DNA of 64,000 nt, taken from positions 84,721,391-84,785,390 of the forward strand of contig NC_090022.1 in assembly GCF_037176765.1 (NCBI RefSeq). Direction: 5' to 3'. The notes beneath the pieces were generated by a model, which was not told where the DNA came from, did no database searches, and saw nothing but the letters and a program-made list of their open reading frames with translations. This document shows, in pieces, positions 21,641 to 32,002 of the stretch; the first letter of the stretch is position 1; the number at the start of each line of letters is the position of its first letter. Position numbers and translations under genes: made by a program. Source of the stretch: Anolis sagrei. Lineage: Eukaryota; Chordata; Lepidosauria; Squamata; Anolidae.

Positions 21641-24600
21641 AAGGCCCTCTAACAAACCATTCCTCGCCTCAGTGATACCCTAATAGAGGAACTTGCCTGG
21701 CTGAATCAGACCGGTGGCCTTTATAAAATCAAGGTAAAATCAAGATGTTATTACAGAATGCCAACACTCTGCTGAAATTAGAGTTGAAATAATCCAACTC
21801 CAACTTCATACATAGATAAGATGAAAGTGTCAATACTGTCTGCACTCTTTTTACGGGATCATTAAGGCTCTGGTTGAATCCCAACCCAGCCTCCTGTTTG
21901 GCTGAGGTTCCTATAAAAAGTCTTAAGTCAGCAACACTCTTAGATGTTTTTTTTTTTCCATGACTAGTTCAGCAAACTAGGGCTTTCCTGCCTTGGCATA
22001 CCCACAGCCCTTTGACTCAGAAAACAGAGTTCCTGAAGTAATAAAACAATTGTGAAAAAATTATGATTTTGAGGAAACCCAACAGAAGCGCACTCCAGAT
22101 TGTCACGTGGCAGTTTGAACCAACCATCCTTTGGCTAATTGCCCCTTTTCAAACGATGTTCTTTCTTTCAGTGGCAGTTGGCTCCGCCCCTTTCTCTTCT
22201 GCCTCGAGGGCTATGTCGCTATGGCAACGCCCTGGGTTTCTGGTCACCCCTCAGCTAGCCAGCACTTATATCCCAACATCTATCTATATAAATAAAAAAA
22301 TGTAATGTTCGTTTGTGGGATTAACATAACTCAAAAACCAATGGGCGAATTGACACCAAATTTGGACACAATACACCTATCAGGCCGACAAGTGACCATC
22401 ACTCATAAAACACTGAAAAACGCAACAGAAGAGACTTATAAAGCCAAAAAAACAAAAAATACATTACAACACATGCACATAACCACATAAATACACATAT
22501 ACACACATATACACATATGTATACACACAAAACACATATACACAGACTGAGTCACAGCAACACGTGGCAGGGGACAGCTAGTTAATAAATATATCCAAAA
22601 TCCACATTATAATTAAACATTTCATTACACCCAACAAACAGAACTCATTCAAAATTTCTACACATCTGAAGCTCTCCTTCACCCTATTTACCAATAGCAT
22701 TTCTGATCTTTCTCTCCCCCCCCCCCACCTGCCAATAAATATTTTTCCCAAAGTTATTTAACATTGGGGAAATGTATGTCATTTTCCTTGTATTTTTCAT
22801 AGTACCAGCAAGACAACTATCTAGTTGTCCAAAATCATTCTCAGGCTGTCCTATTTTGTCATTCACAACCATTGCTTCCTACATCCCCCTTGTTCCTCTA
22901 CAGGTCCTCGGTTTAATTTGCAAATTGAATTGCTGAGACGTGTGTCTCTGGGGAAATCTTGTTTTTTGGGGGAGGATGTGTTCACCTTGATTCAAAGGAG
23001 GAGAGAGATTGGGGAAAAGAAGAGAGACTTAATGTTTATTCTTGTGGCAACTTACAGTTCACATAAATCAGCATATATTTTGTGGAGATCTGCCTCACTC
23101 CATCCATATTGGCCATGCAGAAGAGGGAGCCAGCATGGGAAGGACGTGGCCGGTGGATCATGAACCCTCTCTTCACATCATAGGAGATATCTATGCCATC
23201 CACCACAACTTTCTCAGGTGGAAATTCCCGGTGCAAAGTCACTTTGGCGAGTGGATTTGTCACTTGGCAAGGCAGAAGAGCAGGGTGGTTTGTACGCATT
23301 TGGATCACTTCATAATAATTTTCTGTAGGCACAAATAACTCCAGAGGGTCTGAGGAGAAAACAGGAAGTGTCAAGTAAGGTGTAATGCTGGACTCCAGAG
23401 GTGCGGAAAGTAATACAAGTCCCACCAGCCCTTGCCAGCATTGCCAGTCATGAAGGATAAAGAGAGTTCCATTGCAATAATGTGGGGATGGCTACCGGTT
23501 GCCCACCACAAATTTAGAAAGACCATGCAAATCTTTTATTCATGACTAGCCATCCCCTGCCATGCTTTCCTGTGGCCCACTCTGGTGATCTGGAAAATAA
23601 AAGTAATGAGAAAATGTTCGTTTCTAATATATGTAATTTCTTTCTGCTTGTGGGTAAACAGTATTTCTTGCTGTTTCTTTGTCAGTGTTGATGTGGAGAT
23701 GGTATGGTTTGCCCACTCTGGAACATGCAACGTGAAAATTGTCCTTCTTTAGGGGTCCCTTTCAAATCTATGATACTATATATCTCTCTGTGTGAGTCAT
23801 ATCTATCTATATCTATGGCTGGATGGGTCTTTGCCAGGAAGGCTTTGAATACGTTTTCTTGCCCTGGTGAAGAGAGTTGGACTGGATGGCCTTTAGTATT
23901 TTCTGTTGGTCATGGGGGTTCTGTGTGGGAAGTTTGCTCCAAATCTGTCGTTGGTGGGGTTCAGAATGCTCTTTGATTGTAGGTGAACTATAAATCCCAG
24001 TAACTATAACTCCCACATGACAATATCAATCTCCCCCAAACTCCATCTGTATTCATGTTTGGGCATATGGAATATTTGTGCCAAGTTTGGTCTAGATCCA
24101 TCATTGTTTGAGTCCACAATGCTCTCTGGATGTAGGTGAACTACAACTCCAAAACTCAAGGTCAATGCCCATCAAACCCTTCTTGTGTTTTTTTTATTGT
24201 TTATGGGAGTCCTGTGTGCCATGTTTGGCCCAATTCTATCATTGGTGGAGTATAGAATGCTCTTTGATTGTAGGTGAACTATAAATCGCAGCAACTACAA
24301 CTCCCAAATGACAAAATCAATTTTTATGAGTGATGGTCACTCCTTGTGTTAGTAGGTGTCTTGTGGTCAAATTTGGGGCAATTCGTCTAGTGTTTTTTGA
24401 GTTCTGTTAATCCCACAAATGAGCATTACATTTTTATTTATATAGATTTGTTATTCACAGTATGACTTACCCAGCCCTTTAGCCAGGATTTCGTTTCGGG
24501 GGGGGGGGGGGGCTGAATTTTTTTCAGGGGGGGTTTCGGGGGGGCTGAGTTTTGGGGGGGGGGGCTGAGTCTGAGTGAAAGAGGGTCTAGCCTAGCAAAC

Positions 24601-27600
24601 CTTTTGTATCATTACCCCAATACCCCCATGCATATGGGATATATTCAGTATGGTGATCAGATCATGATATGAATAAACATAACAGTTTAAATAATGCACC
24701 AGTAAGGCCTTTTTGCGAACCACCATGAGAATTTCGGGGGGGGGGGGGGGCTGAAGCCCCCCGAGCCCCCCCCCCCCCCTGGCTACATGCCTGTCTAGTA
24801 GGATCCTGTGGTATGCTTCCAGCCCAGGTCTAGTTAAAATATAGGGTTCACAGCTATCCACAAGGCTGTCCTGGATACTGAGGTCATACTATTTAGGGTG
24901 ATTTTCTTTGTTGAGGGGAGACTATTGTTTTTGTGTATCTTCAAATCTTTTCTGACTTGCATGATTATATCTCTGTTTCCTATTTCCTCTCGGGGATATA
25001 AGGTGGCCTATAAAAGTATTATTATTATTATTATTGTTATTATTGTTATTTCTATGATAAGTTCAGGAATGTGTCCCCTGTGGAAAGAGCGTCTGATTTT
25101 GATCCTTTTGTTGACACATTGTCTTCCTTTGAGATTGAAAGAATGTGCTTTGCCTAAGGTCCATCACTGGATTTCCATGACTGACTGGGGATTCAGACCC
25201 TAGTTTCCTATAATCCTACAAGTCTATCAGAGGCCTGGGGATGCAAAAAGTCACTGTGGGATGGATGCAGCCTAGTTTTCTTTGCTTGTTTTACCATCAC
25301 CTTCCTGAACCCAATGTTTTTCCAGTGGTTAGATAACAACTCCTGACATCCCAGCCCATACTGGCTGAGGACAGTGGTGGTATTGTCCAGTCAAGCATAT
25401 TTGGTTGGCTTGCATAAGACTGTTCTAATATGTCTTACCCTCATGAATCTTCAGCAGTGCCTACTTTGTTTACTCCCACCAACTATGGAAAGTTGTCCAC
25501 TAAACCAAGACATGCCTCACCTGTGAAAAAGATGTATGTTTTGCCCAGCTTGTCTTCTCCATCACGGCACTCACTGTCATAGCATTGGAAAGACCAACAG
25601 CTATATTCGCCCGTATCTGCAGCAGTGGTGTTGACAACAATCAGCTGACTATGCTTCTCAAAGTATTTGATCCTGAAAGAGAGAGAGAAGGAAAAAGGCC
25701 ATGCAACGTGTATGTAGAGAATTTTTTTTAGGTAGGTCTTCCATAGCAACTTCAGATGGAAACAATCCACTATCAATAAAATCCACTAGTATTCAAGTTT
25801 CCTATTTCTATTGTAAGTTCAGAAATGTATCCCCTGTGGAGAGAGGGTTGATTTTAACCCTCTTGTTGAACCAGTTTCACAGATTGCTGGCCTGTTATCA
25901 GGCATAATTCAAAATGCTGGTTATGATTTATAAATTCCAAAGAGCTTGGCTCCAAACCATCTGAAAGATCACATCTCCCATATGAGCCTACCAAAGAGTG
26001 TGTTTTCCTTTAGTCCCATCACTTCATAGGCTTATTTACTATAAACACAGAAGTGGGACATCTTGGAAGCTGCTCCCAGCTATGGAACACACTTCCAAGA
26101 GAGGTTTAATGGGTCTGGTGGGGGAAGAATTGACTGCTGTCTTGTTTATTATACTACATGGTAAATGTGTTTTAATTGCTTAAAATTAATGTTTTAATTG
26201 CATTGGTCAATGGCAACTTTGGCTCTATAAAATTGGCCTTCTGTATCCATGAATTCTGCACCATGAAGTCAATCATTAATGGCTTGAAAATATCTTTTAA
26301 AAAATTCAAAAAGCAAGTCTTGATTTTACCTTTTTATTTAAGAGACACCATTTTACTACATTATTGTATATGATGTGACTTGCATTTCCACAGAATGTAG
26401 TATCCATTGGGGCGGGGGGGGGGGGGGCTGTAACCTAACCCCAGTTGATACCTAGAGCCTACTTATATTGCTTCAACTAATTTGTTTATTTTGTTTTTGC
26501 AACATTGCTTTTGTGTTTTGATAATATGTTAAGTTGCATTCCATCCTATATTGGGAAGAAGGCAGGATGTGGATTACATAAACTACATTAAAACAACTAT
26601 TTGCCTACTTCCTTTATGTCACACATCATTTTAAAGCTGGATCTTCTATCATCAATGCTCACCTGAGACGATACTCGGTGTCATCATCCTCCAGGTAAGG
26701 AGGATATCTCCATTTGACCGATTTTCCCTTGCAACGCAAGTCCAGTGTTTCTCCTGCCCTCAGCGTCAGTGTGTCAGTGACCTTCTGGAACTGCCCCTTG
26801 GATACCGCACGGGTTAGAATAGACAGAGGTGAAGGCTGCCTTTGACTGGGAATGGTAGTCGTGGGCTTGGCTTGGCCTTTCTTTAAAAACGTTGATGCTC
26901 CCTGCTGTACCTTTTTACCAGCCGCTCTGGAAAATTTGTTTTCTTTGGCTTTCAGCTCTTTCGTAACTTTCTTTGCAGTAGCTTTGGAGGGCTTTTCTTG
27001 TTGACATTCAGCTACAAAGAGACATTTTGATACATCATAGTACAGTGGCACATACCTTTAACTAAAGCCTGGGTGACTCTGTGCAAAAAGATAACTTTTC
27101 CAAACTTTCCCTTTACAACTGAAGATCCCAAAAAGATGGTACTTTAAAATAAGTTTTGATCTTTATAAAGTATTTATTAACAGTTTAAAATTTGGTCTTT
27201 AAAACATTTTTATTAAAAAAATTAATTTGTTTCCATTCTTATAAAAATGCAAAATGGAGGCTGAAGGGCAACACTCTTTGGCATCTGTTGTGAGTCAGGG
27301 AGCCAAGAAATACTTGAAGATGCCCCCCTGACCTCCAGGAATAACAGGAAGATGAGACCAACTCAGGTCTCATTGCATGAAAGCATATCTAATGAACTTT
27401 ATTACTAAGAACGAGTGCCCACGTTTATTTTTCCAATTCCTTTTTCTTTTGTATCAAGTCTTTCAGATTGTAAACTTCAGAACATAGATTTATCACTGTC
27501 CTCACAGCATCACAATTCCATATGTAATTATACAACTTGTGTAGAGAACATCTACATGGGCAGGAAACCCCAGGGCTGATACAGAGTGTAGCACTCTGCA

Positions 27601-28764
27601 CCAGCCCTAAGTGTGGCTTCACTGGTTGCTTCCACTCTGTTGCAATGGTGGGATGGAGTCCTGACTTGCCAGTGGGGATGAATTTGATATGGTCCCACTG
27701 GATGGTAGCCTTTACTTCTGTGGTCCTGTCACCATTGTCATGGTGACCGTGGAGCTCAAAAGAGCCTATAGCCATCCTGGGGAGCCGTTTCTGGCACAAG
27801 TAAGAGCACTGGCATGACTCAGGGAGAGGGAAAGAAGGGAGCAATCCCCCTCTCCAAGACAAATATGCCCCCTTGCAAATGTCAGCAGTGGTGCCCTGGG
27901 GCAGCTAGGAACTCTTTTGAGCTAGTTTTTAAGATCTGATGATGTATCTTTGTGCAGTATCTGGTATAGAATGCAGCAGGATCATCTGAAATAAAGATCA
28001 CCTATTTCAAAGTTGCCCTTGATCATTGTTGGTTCATTTTTTAAATCTTGAAATTAATTAAATTGCTATGCTATAACCATAAACTAAAATAAATGGTCTG
28101 GATCTTAAATGTAAACACGCTTAATTCCCCTGAGAGACAGGAGGAGGAAGAGGATGCAGTTATAATTGTTATTTTGCAAAGATTCAAGGGGTTTGGGGTA
28201 AGGAACCAGCTGGAAAATGTAAAAATGGTTAGCAGTTCAGCACTGTCTCATATTTAAATTACAGACTAACAATTCTGGAATGAAATTAATATTAAAATTC
28301 CAAGTTCAGCCAATTTAAAAACAATTTCAATTAAAATCAGTTCACAGTTTTTGCCTTAGAAAACTGTGGACTTAATTTGTAATCTAATTGATTTCAATAA
28401 TTAACTCCAATCTCTGTTTACTGAGCAATTTAGGTGCTTGTATATATCTTTACCCAACTACAAGTCAGTTTTACTTTTGTCCAAGTCTTGTTTACTTGAA
28501 TTTATAATAATTCTATACGCATAAACTTGGTCCAAGGTCAAGCCTAAGATCACAAGTTGGTCTCTACTCAGTTTGGCTCCTGATATTTTTTTCTTGTTCT
28601 GATCCAGGCATTCTCTTGTACAGACGATCCAGTAAAACCTTTTCTCAGCAAGGTGGAGAAATCATGAGCACCAAGGAGGAACAAATAGTGAAGGAAAAAG
28701 GAGACTTACCCCAAACAATGAGGAGTAGGCAACAGCTCAAAACAGCCATTGCCTTAGAATTCAT
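18236..28764 (-). CDS. Secreted three-Ig protein, PDGFRL-family paralogue
   Basis: Six exons give 403 residues: 28710-28764, 26663-27011, 25521-25672, 23056-23349, 19984-20123 and 18236-18457. The order is signal peptide (1 to about 19), Lys-rich basic linker (about 24-85), and three Ig-like domains: the first with Cys in DLRCKGK and EYSCWSF, the second with ALLPCQV and LFCMAN, the third with FNVTCTVFGEP and LYSCIAENLQG. There is no membrane segment or kinase domain, as in PDGFRL, a receptor-like secreted protein of unclear ligand. Human PDGFRL (375 aa) aligns throughout (AKVTLHREFP, DVKRGF, NLQG.TTV), at roughly half identity. That is low for an orthologue, and the neighbour is CCDC69 rather than MTUS1. 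I therefore call it a PDGFRL paralogue and give no symbol. Confidence 0.9.
19984..20123 (-). CDS. PDGFRL-like exon 5, first half of Ig3
   Basis: The acceptor is ccaaatctgcag. The exon encodes PSSVPKPAIRASTASFHIGD, then NFNVTCTVFGEPEIAVDFTW and EYPGQQ, aligned with human VLCTVLGEPDVEVEFTWIFPGQ. The donor is gcaa|gtaagt, phase 0. Confidence 0.9.
20222..20345 (-). mobile_element. RTE/BovB-like LINE or Sauria-type SINE 3' end
   Basis: A (TTTA)n run is followed by ccaaaggggactcagggcag and then cggtaaacatccaatgcc. This motif set marks RTE/BovB 3' ends and the SINEs that borrow them in squamates. Similar ends occur near 39240, 41640 and 52910. Confidence 0.65.
20526..20615. repeat. Perfect 44-bp inverted repeat with 2-bp centre
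   Basis: The left arm (20526-20569, starting atggtgccattaaaatacct) is the exact reverse complement of the right arm (20572-20615). The centre is GA. The right arm belongs to the SINE at 20572-20770, so the left arm is an inverted copy of SINE sequence. Confidence 0.95.
20572..20770 (-). mobile_element. tRNA-derived SINE, minus strand, carrying an inverted duplication
   Basis: Read on the minus strand it begins gccgggctttagcacagcag, has a B-box-like ggcagttcaaagcccgg, and runs into the body text cccacctagcagatc. The expected body 'agataaataggtaccgc' is present, but preceded by its own inverted copy. Relatives lie at 41225-41480 and 43838-44163. Confidence 0.75.
21604..21636. repeat. (CA)n microsatellite
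   Basis: About 14 to 15 CA units, preceded by an interrupted acgcacacaca start. It lies in a PDGFRL-like intron. Confidence 0.9.
22279..22581 (+). mobile_element. Non-autonomous Helitron
   Basis: The element starts TCTATCTATATAAATAAA and ends gcaggggacagCTAG, between a host A (22278) and a host T (22582), as Helitrons do. The core (ttcgtttgtgggattaacat, ccaaatttggacaca) is shared with the minus-strand copy at 23546-24446. The middle is CA/TA-rich low-complexity DNA. Confidence 0.75.
23056..23349 (-). CDS. PDGFRL-like exon 4, Ig2
   Basis: The exon begins after gttttctcctcag with DPLELFVPTENYYEV and contains KVTLHREFPPEKVVVDGIDI, SYDVKRGFMIHRP, and the second Cys in GSLFCMANMDG. It ends KYMLIYVN with donor t|gtaagt, phase 1. 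A whole Ig domain is in one exon. Confidence 0.9.
23546..24446 (-). mobile_element. Helitron with internal repeated units
   Basis: On the minus strand it starts TCTATATAAATAAAAATG after a host A and ends ggcaggggatggCTAG before a host T. The 5' part matches the Helitron at 22279. The middle holds units (ggtgaactataaatcccag, gaccaacagaaaatact in reverse) also found inside hAT elements at 46932 and 60673. It lies between PDGFRL-like exons 4 and 3. Confidence 0.72.
24476..24800. repeat. G-run-rich repeat
   Basis: Several runs of 8 to 18 G occur (for example tttcgggggggg) with a matching run of C near 24765. The outer text tagccaggatttcg and ccctggctacatgcctg suggests a degenerate DNA transposon whose terminal G/C runs have expanded. 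Strong G-quadruplex potential is likely. Homopolymer lengths may be unreliable. Confidence 0.6.
25017..25050. repeat. (ATT)n microsatellite
   Basis: An interrupted ATT/GTT run that follows cggggatataaggtggc, the end of an RTE-type or related LINE tail. Confidence 0.75.
25521..25672 (-). CDS. PDGFRL-like exon 3, end of Ig1
   Basis: The acceptor follows a CT-repeat tract (ctctctctttcag). The exon encodes QLIVVNTTAADTGEYSCW and ends GKTYIFFT, as in human PDGFRL (STYIFFT). The donor is cacag|gtgag, phase 1. NTT is a potential N-glycosylation site. Confidence 0.9.
25890..26140 (+). mobile_element. L2-like LINE 3' remnant
   Basis: Degenerate text translates to ...SQLWNTLPREV in the + frame, near gctatggaacacacttccaa. 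This is the conserved end of L2-like reverse transcriptases. It is heavily decayed. Confidence 0.55.
26663..27011 (-). CDS. PDGFRL-like exon 2, basic linker and start of Ig1
   Basis: The acceptor is tctctttgtag and the donor ctcag|gtgag. The exon encodes about 60 residues rich in Lys/Ala (KATAKKVTKELKAKENKF), a Pro/Ser/Thr stretch, then QFQKVTDTLTLRAGETLDLR and CKG.S.KWRYPPYL. The last part matches human RFQKPAATLSLLAGQTVELR. Confidence 0.9.
28710..28764 (-). CDS. PDGFRL-like exon 1, signal peptide
   Basis: ATG at 28764 follows ctcaag, a good start context. The exon encodes MNSKAMAVLSCCLLLIVW plus one base, then donor tggg|gtaagt. Joined to the next exon (G+CT) it gives Ala-Glu-Cys, a plausible signal cleavage region. 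It is too short to stand out by length and was found by searching upstream of the phase-1 acceptor. Confidence 0.82.
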
Positions 28765-29060
28765 CTTGAGGCAGAGTACTAGGCACACATTAGATACGTC
28801 TCTTTCCACTGAAGTCAGTGTCCCGATTGCAAAGTTGCTATCTCTGCTGCAACTTTAACCTAAAGAAGAAATCTCACACCAATGTGTTCTTTTGGGTCAG
28901 AGAAGGGCGGCAAGAAGGAGAGACTTGGACACAGAATTCAGTAATTTCAAAGCAAAGCAAACTTTCAGCTTCCCTCGTTAAAACAAAATCTCTTTCACAC
29001 ATGAGTGCCGCAAGAGTTCAGGATCCCACAGCGGAGGTGAATGGGTCTATTCAGTTTTGC
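28765..29060 (-). promoter_or_regulatory. Probable 5' UTR and promoter side of the PDGFRL-like gene
   Basis: The sequence directly upstream of the signal-peptide ATG runs on without an acceptor right before it, so exon 1 likely includes 5' UTR here. A tttaaaa box lies near 29085 on the plus strand. The transcription start is not fixed. Confidence 0.35.
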
Positions 29061-29807
29061 ACACTGCAAGGCAAACTCCGGGTTTTAAAAAGCAACAAAT
29101 CTCCAATTACAAAATATTATTACTGAGTCCTTTTCAGATACATTCTACAGAAAGCAGCGGGGGAAGGCTGCTAATGGTTCTCAGATTTAATAAAAAGTGT
29201 CTAGGGGAGACTCTATATCCTTGTTTACATCTAAAATAGCTGAAATAAGGATATACGTCGTCATACATTTCATTGTTGCCCTGTAGTATAACATGGGGAA
29301 AATACTAAGAGGGCTCCTGGCAAAGATTGAGGTCTTCCTATACCAGGAAGCTATATCAATTTGATAGTAGGTTTAAGCATGTTATATCACCACACTAAAG
29401 GGGTTTTTAAGAAAACTGGGAATAATAAATTCTCACTGCAAATTAGTTTACACTCTTGGACCACCTGTAAATGTAGCTCAATCAACAAAGTTCCTTTATT
29501 AGTCATTTTAACCAGTATAAAACTCTCAAGTGGGGAATGTTATTCATGATAACAGATTAAAAATCAGAGCTTAATTGTTATTCATACCCAGAAGAACATT
29601 TAACTACCATACCCTCTCAATTTCAACAAATAACAAAGATAGAGTGATCACCAGACACCGGGTTAAAACCACATTGGCATTTAGTTTGAACTTTAGAGAT
29701 GTGATCTAAAAAGCTAGATTTTTTTCTGGATACAGGATTCAGGAGCTTGAATAGCATCTCCAGAATTCAAACTAAAATCCAAAGCAGATTCACTCTCCAC
29801 CAGGCAC

Positions 29808-29958
29808 CATAGAATCATAGCGCTGGAAGAGACCATGTGAGCCATCCAGTCCAACCCCCTGCCAAGAAGCAGGAAAATCACATTCAAAGCACCCCCAACA
29901 AATGGCCATCCAGCCTCTGTTTAAAAAGCCTCCAAAAAGGAGCCTCCGCCACACCACT
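29808..29958 (-). mobile_element. CR1 LINE 3' fragment
   Basis: It has a catagaatcatag tail, then tggaagagaccatgtgagcc, agtccaaccccctgccaag and gcctctgtttaaaaagcc. It is colinear with the first 150 bp of the long CR1 copy at 54347. Confidence 0.88.
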
Positions 29959-30439
29959 GCTTACTTTGTGCATGAGTCCCTTGTTTGTTTGTTTGTTTGC
30001 TTGCTATATATTCCTGCAGTGAGAATCCTCATGGGATTTTTCTCAGATATGTATAGCCAAGTTCTCTACACAGCATCAGTGAAGAATAATCCACTAAAAG
30101 GGACCATTATTATTGACCAGGTTCTTAGATCAGGTGCCAGTCTATGTCGCCAGTACGTATCTGGTCTCTAAAGAAAGTTCTCTGTAACACCTGCACTATC
30201 CAAGCCACTGTCTAGGGGACTCCTTGGGTAGGATCTATTATTGAAAAACATTTTTAATATTTTGGAACTCCAGTGTCCTTGTTAAGACAGCCTTTCATGG
30301 AGCAGTTCCAGCTCTGTAGGTAGGTCCCCAGGACTATAGTGGACCCCTTTTCTATTGTTATGAGAAGAATTTTGGATGAGTGTCTCACAAGAGTTATTCA
30401 AGATGACATCAAATTATTCATTACAACTCAATGGTTCTT

Positions 30440-30590
30440 GGACCCTTTCCACAGTATACAACTATGATCCCACTTTCCACAGTATGCAACTATCATCCCA
30501 CTTTTAACTACTGTGGCTGCATCCTACAGAATTCTGGGGGCTATAGTTTGGCCAAAGGCTATCTGACTTTGTATTCTAAATGTGCTCTCT
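30440..30590. mobile_element. MITE-like element of squamate type
   Basis: The stretch holds ccacagtatacaactatgat, a near-duplicate tail, then ctgtggctgcatcctacaga and attctgggggctatagtttg. I recall this text from abundant squamate MITEs. The ends are not clean. Confidence 0.5.
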
Positions 30591-31720
30591 GAACAGCAAA
30601 GCAAAGAATTCAATGAGATAGGACCATAACAGTTGAAGTGGAACCAAAGCATTAGGATTCTATAGTACAAAGGTACCCCTTCACCTGTAAAATTTCTGCA
30701 AGTAGAGTGGGATATCCAAGACAGTGCTTCCTAACACTTGATAAACAGCACTGTAGTGAAGCCAAGACTCACCAAAAGTGTAATCCCTATTGATCAGGAA
30801 GGACAATTATGTAATCTGCTGCCACCAACACTTTCACAACTTTGGCTTTCCTTTTCCCTCTGACCTTGGCTGCAATCCCTACAATAGATACAGAGATGGA
30901 AAATGGATTTTTCCCAGCAACAATGTAATATTGTGAGATTACCTCATTGCAGTATAAAGCATTCTGAGGTGATGTCGTATTGGACGGTAATTAAGAAGAC
31001 CCATTCACTTGGCAAGAAGCCTGTTCCCACTCCAGTTGATTTATTAGTATGAACCACCACATCTGGCTGCGTTGTTGGACTCTCATGGGGGGGAAGTGAT
31101 AATGGGACTGTTAAGAGAAGCATTTGTACTTAAAAATTCATGAGTGTCAATAAAAAGTGGTTGACAATTAAGATAACACAAGCACAGATAACATCCTTCT
31201 TTCACATTATTAAGCAAGGACCTGTTCTTGTTGAGGAAGGTTAGTCTGAGCTTTAATGAGTAGTACATTGAGTTTCATGGCAGAATGGGGATTTGAAACT
31301 AGACTTCCTAGTCATATTCCAATACTCTGACCATTAACCACATTTCCTTTGTTTATCAGAACTGATGACCAACATGCTTCCAAGAACATATCTATTTTTT
31401 CTTTAAAACAATTCAGTGATCATCATCACCTGTGAATATTTAGCCACATATCATGCTTTCAAGAGTTTTGAGTAGCTTATGCACAGCTCACTATCCATTA
31501 TCACAATGCTGTTATAATGTATTATCTCCATATTACAGATTAGGGGTTGGTAGTATCTGAATCCATTAAAAACATTTGTTTTAAAGACACCAAATGAACG
31601 TATGAATGCCAAACAAACTTGCTATGCCAAACAAACTCATCTGCAGGATATAACTTCAGTTAGTTGATCAAACATTTGTCCTAAGTCCTTCTGTGGTGAG
31701 AGGGCAGTCTAGAAATAAAG

Positions 31721-31721
<1 letters not shown>

Positions 31722-31750
<29 letters not shown>
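31722..31750. repeat. (TCA)n microsatellite
   Basis: About nine TCA units, following ctagaaataaag, which is the tail of a LINE- or SINE-type repeat. Confidence 0.85.
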
Positions 31751-31751
<1 letters not shown>

Positions 31752-31874
31752 AGAATTGGTTTTGCTTTAGATGATTAAACACGAACAGACAGTCATCATG
31801 GAATCACATCACTGTGAAGTTCTTCTATTGGTAAAAGTCAGTTGCTCCACACTGTGAGTGTGGCATCTCCTGAA

Positions 31875-32002
31875 TTATTTCTTCCAAGCAACAGCTGAAT
31901 CTGTATCAATGGTTGTGTGCTTTGTCTTCTGGGAAGACGGATCTTTGCTCCCTTGTCTCTCTGCACTGTGGTGAATCCCATAGCCAAAGTAAATGACAAA
32001 GC
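31875..32002 (-). CDS. CAT terminal exon
   Basis: The acceptor is ctctgtgttgtag. The exon encodes [20 protein letters not shown] and a short tail ending [10 protein letters not shown], then TAA. The tail is much shorter than that of human CAT-2 and nearer the length in CAT-3. Confidence 0.9.

Larger units (their letters stand above)
29061..31874. other. Intergenic region between the PDGFRL-like and CAT genes
   Basis: The region contains a CR1 fragment (29808-29958), a MITE-like stretch (about 30440-30590) and a (TCA)n microsatellite (about 31722-31750). TTTATT near 31040 would give AATAAA on the minus strand, about 830 bp past the transporter stop, and is a candidate poly(A) signal. No coding exon is seen. 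Confidence 0.55.

Noticed and set aside
27425-27862. 145-codon minus frame in the first intron of the PDGFRL-like gene
   Set aside because: No family signature, no splice signals that fit the gene, and mixed composition.
18236-28764. Calling the Ig gene a fragment of PDGFRA, PDGFRB or another receptor tyrosine kinase
   Set aside because: The frame ends in a stop soon after Ig3, no membrane or kinase exon follows, and the alignment to PDGFRL holds over the whole length.
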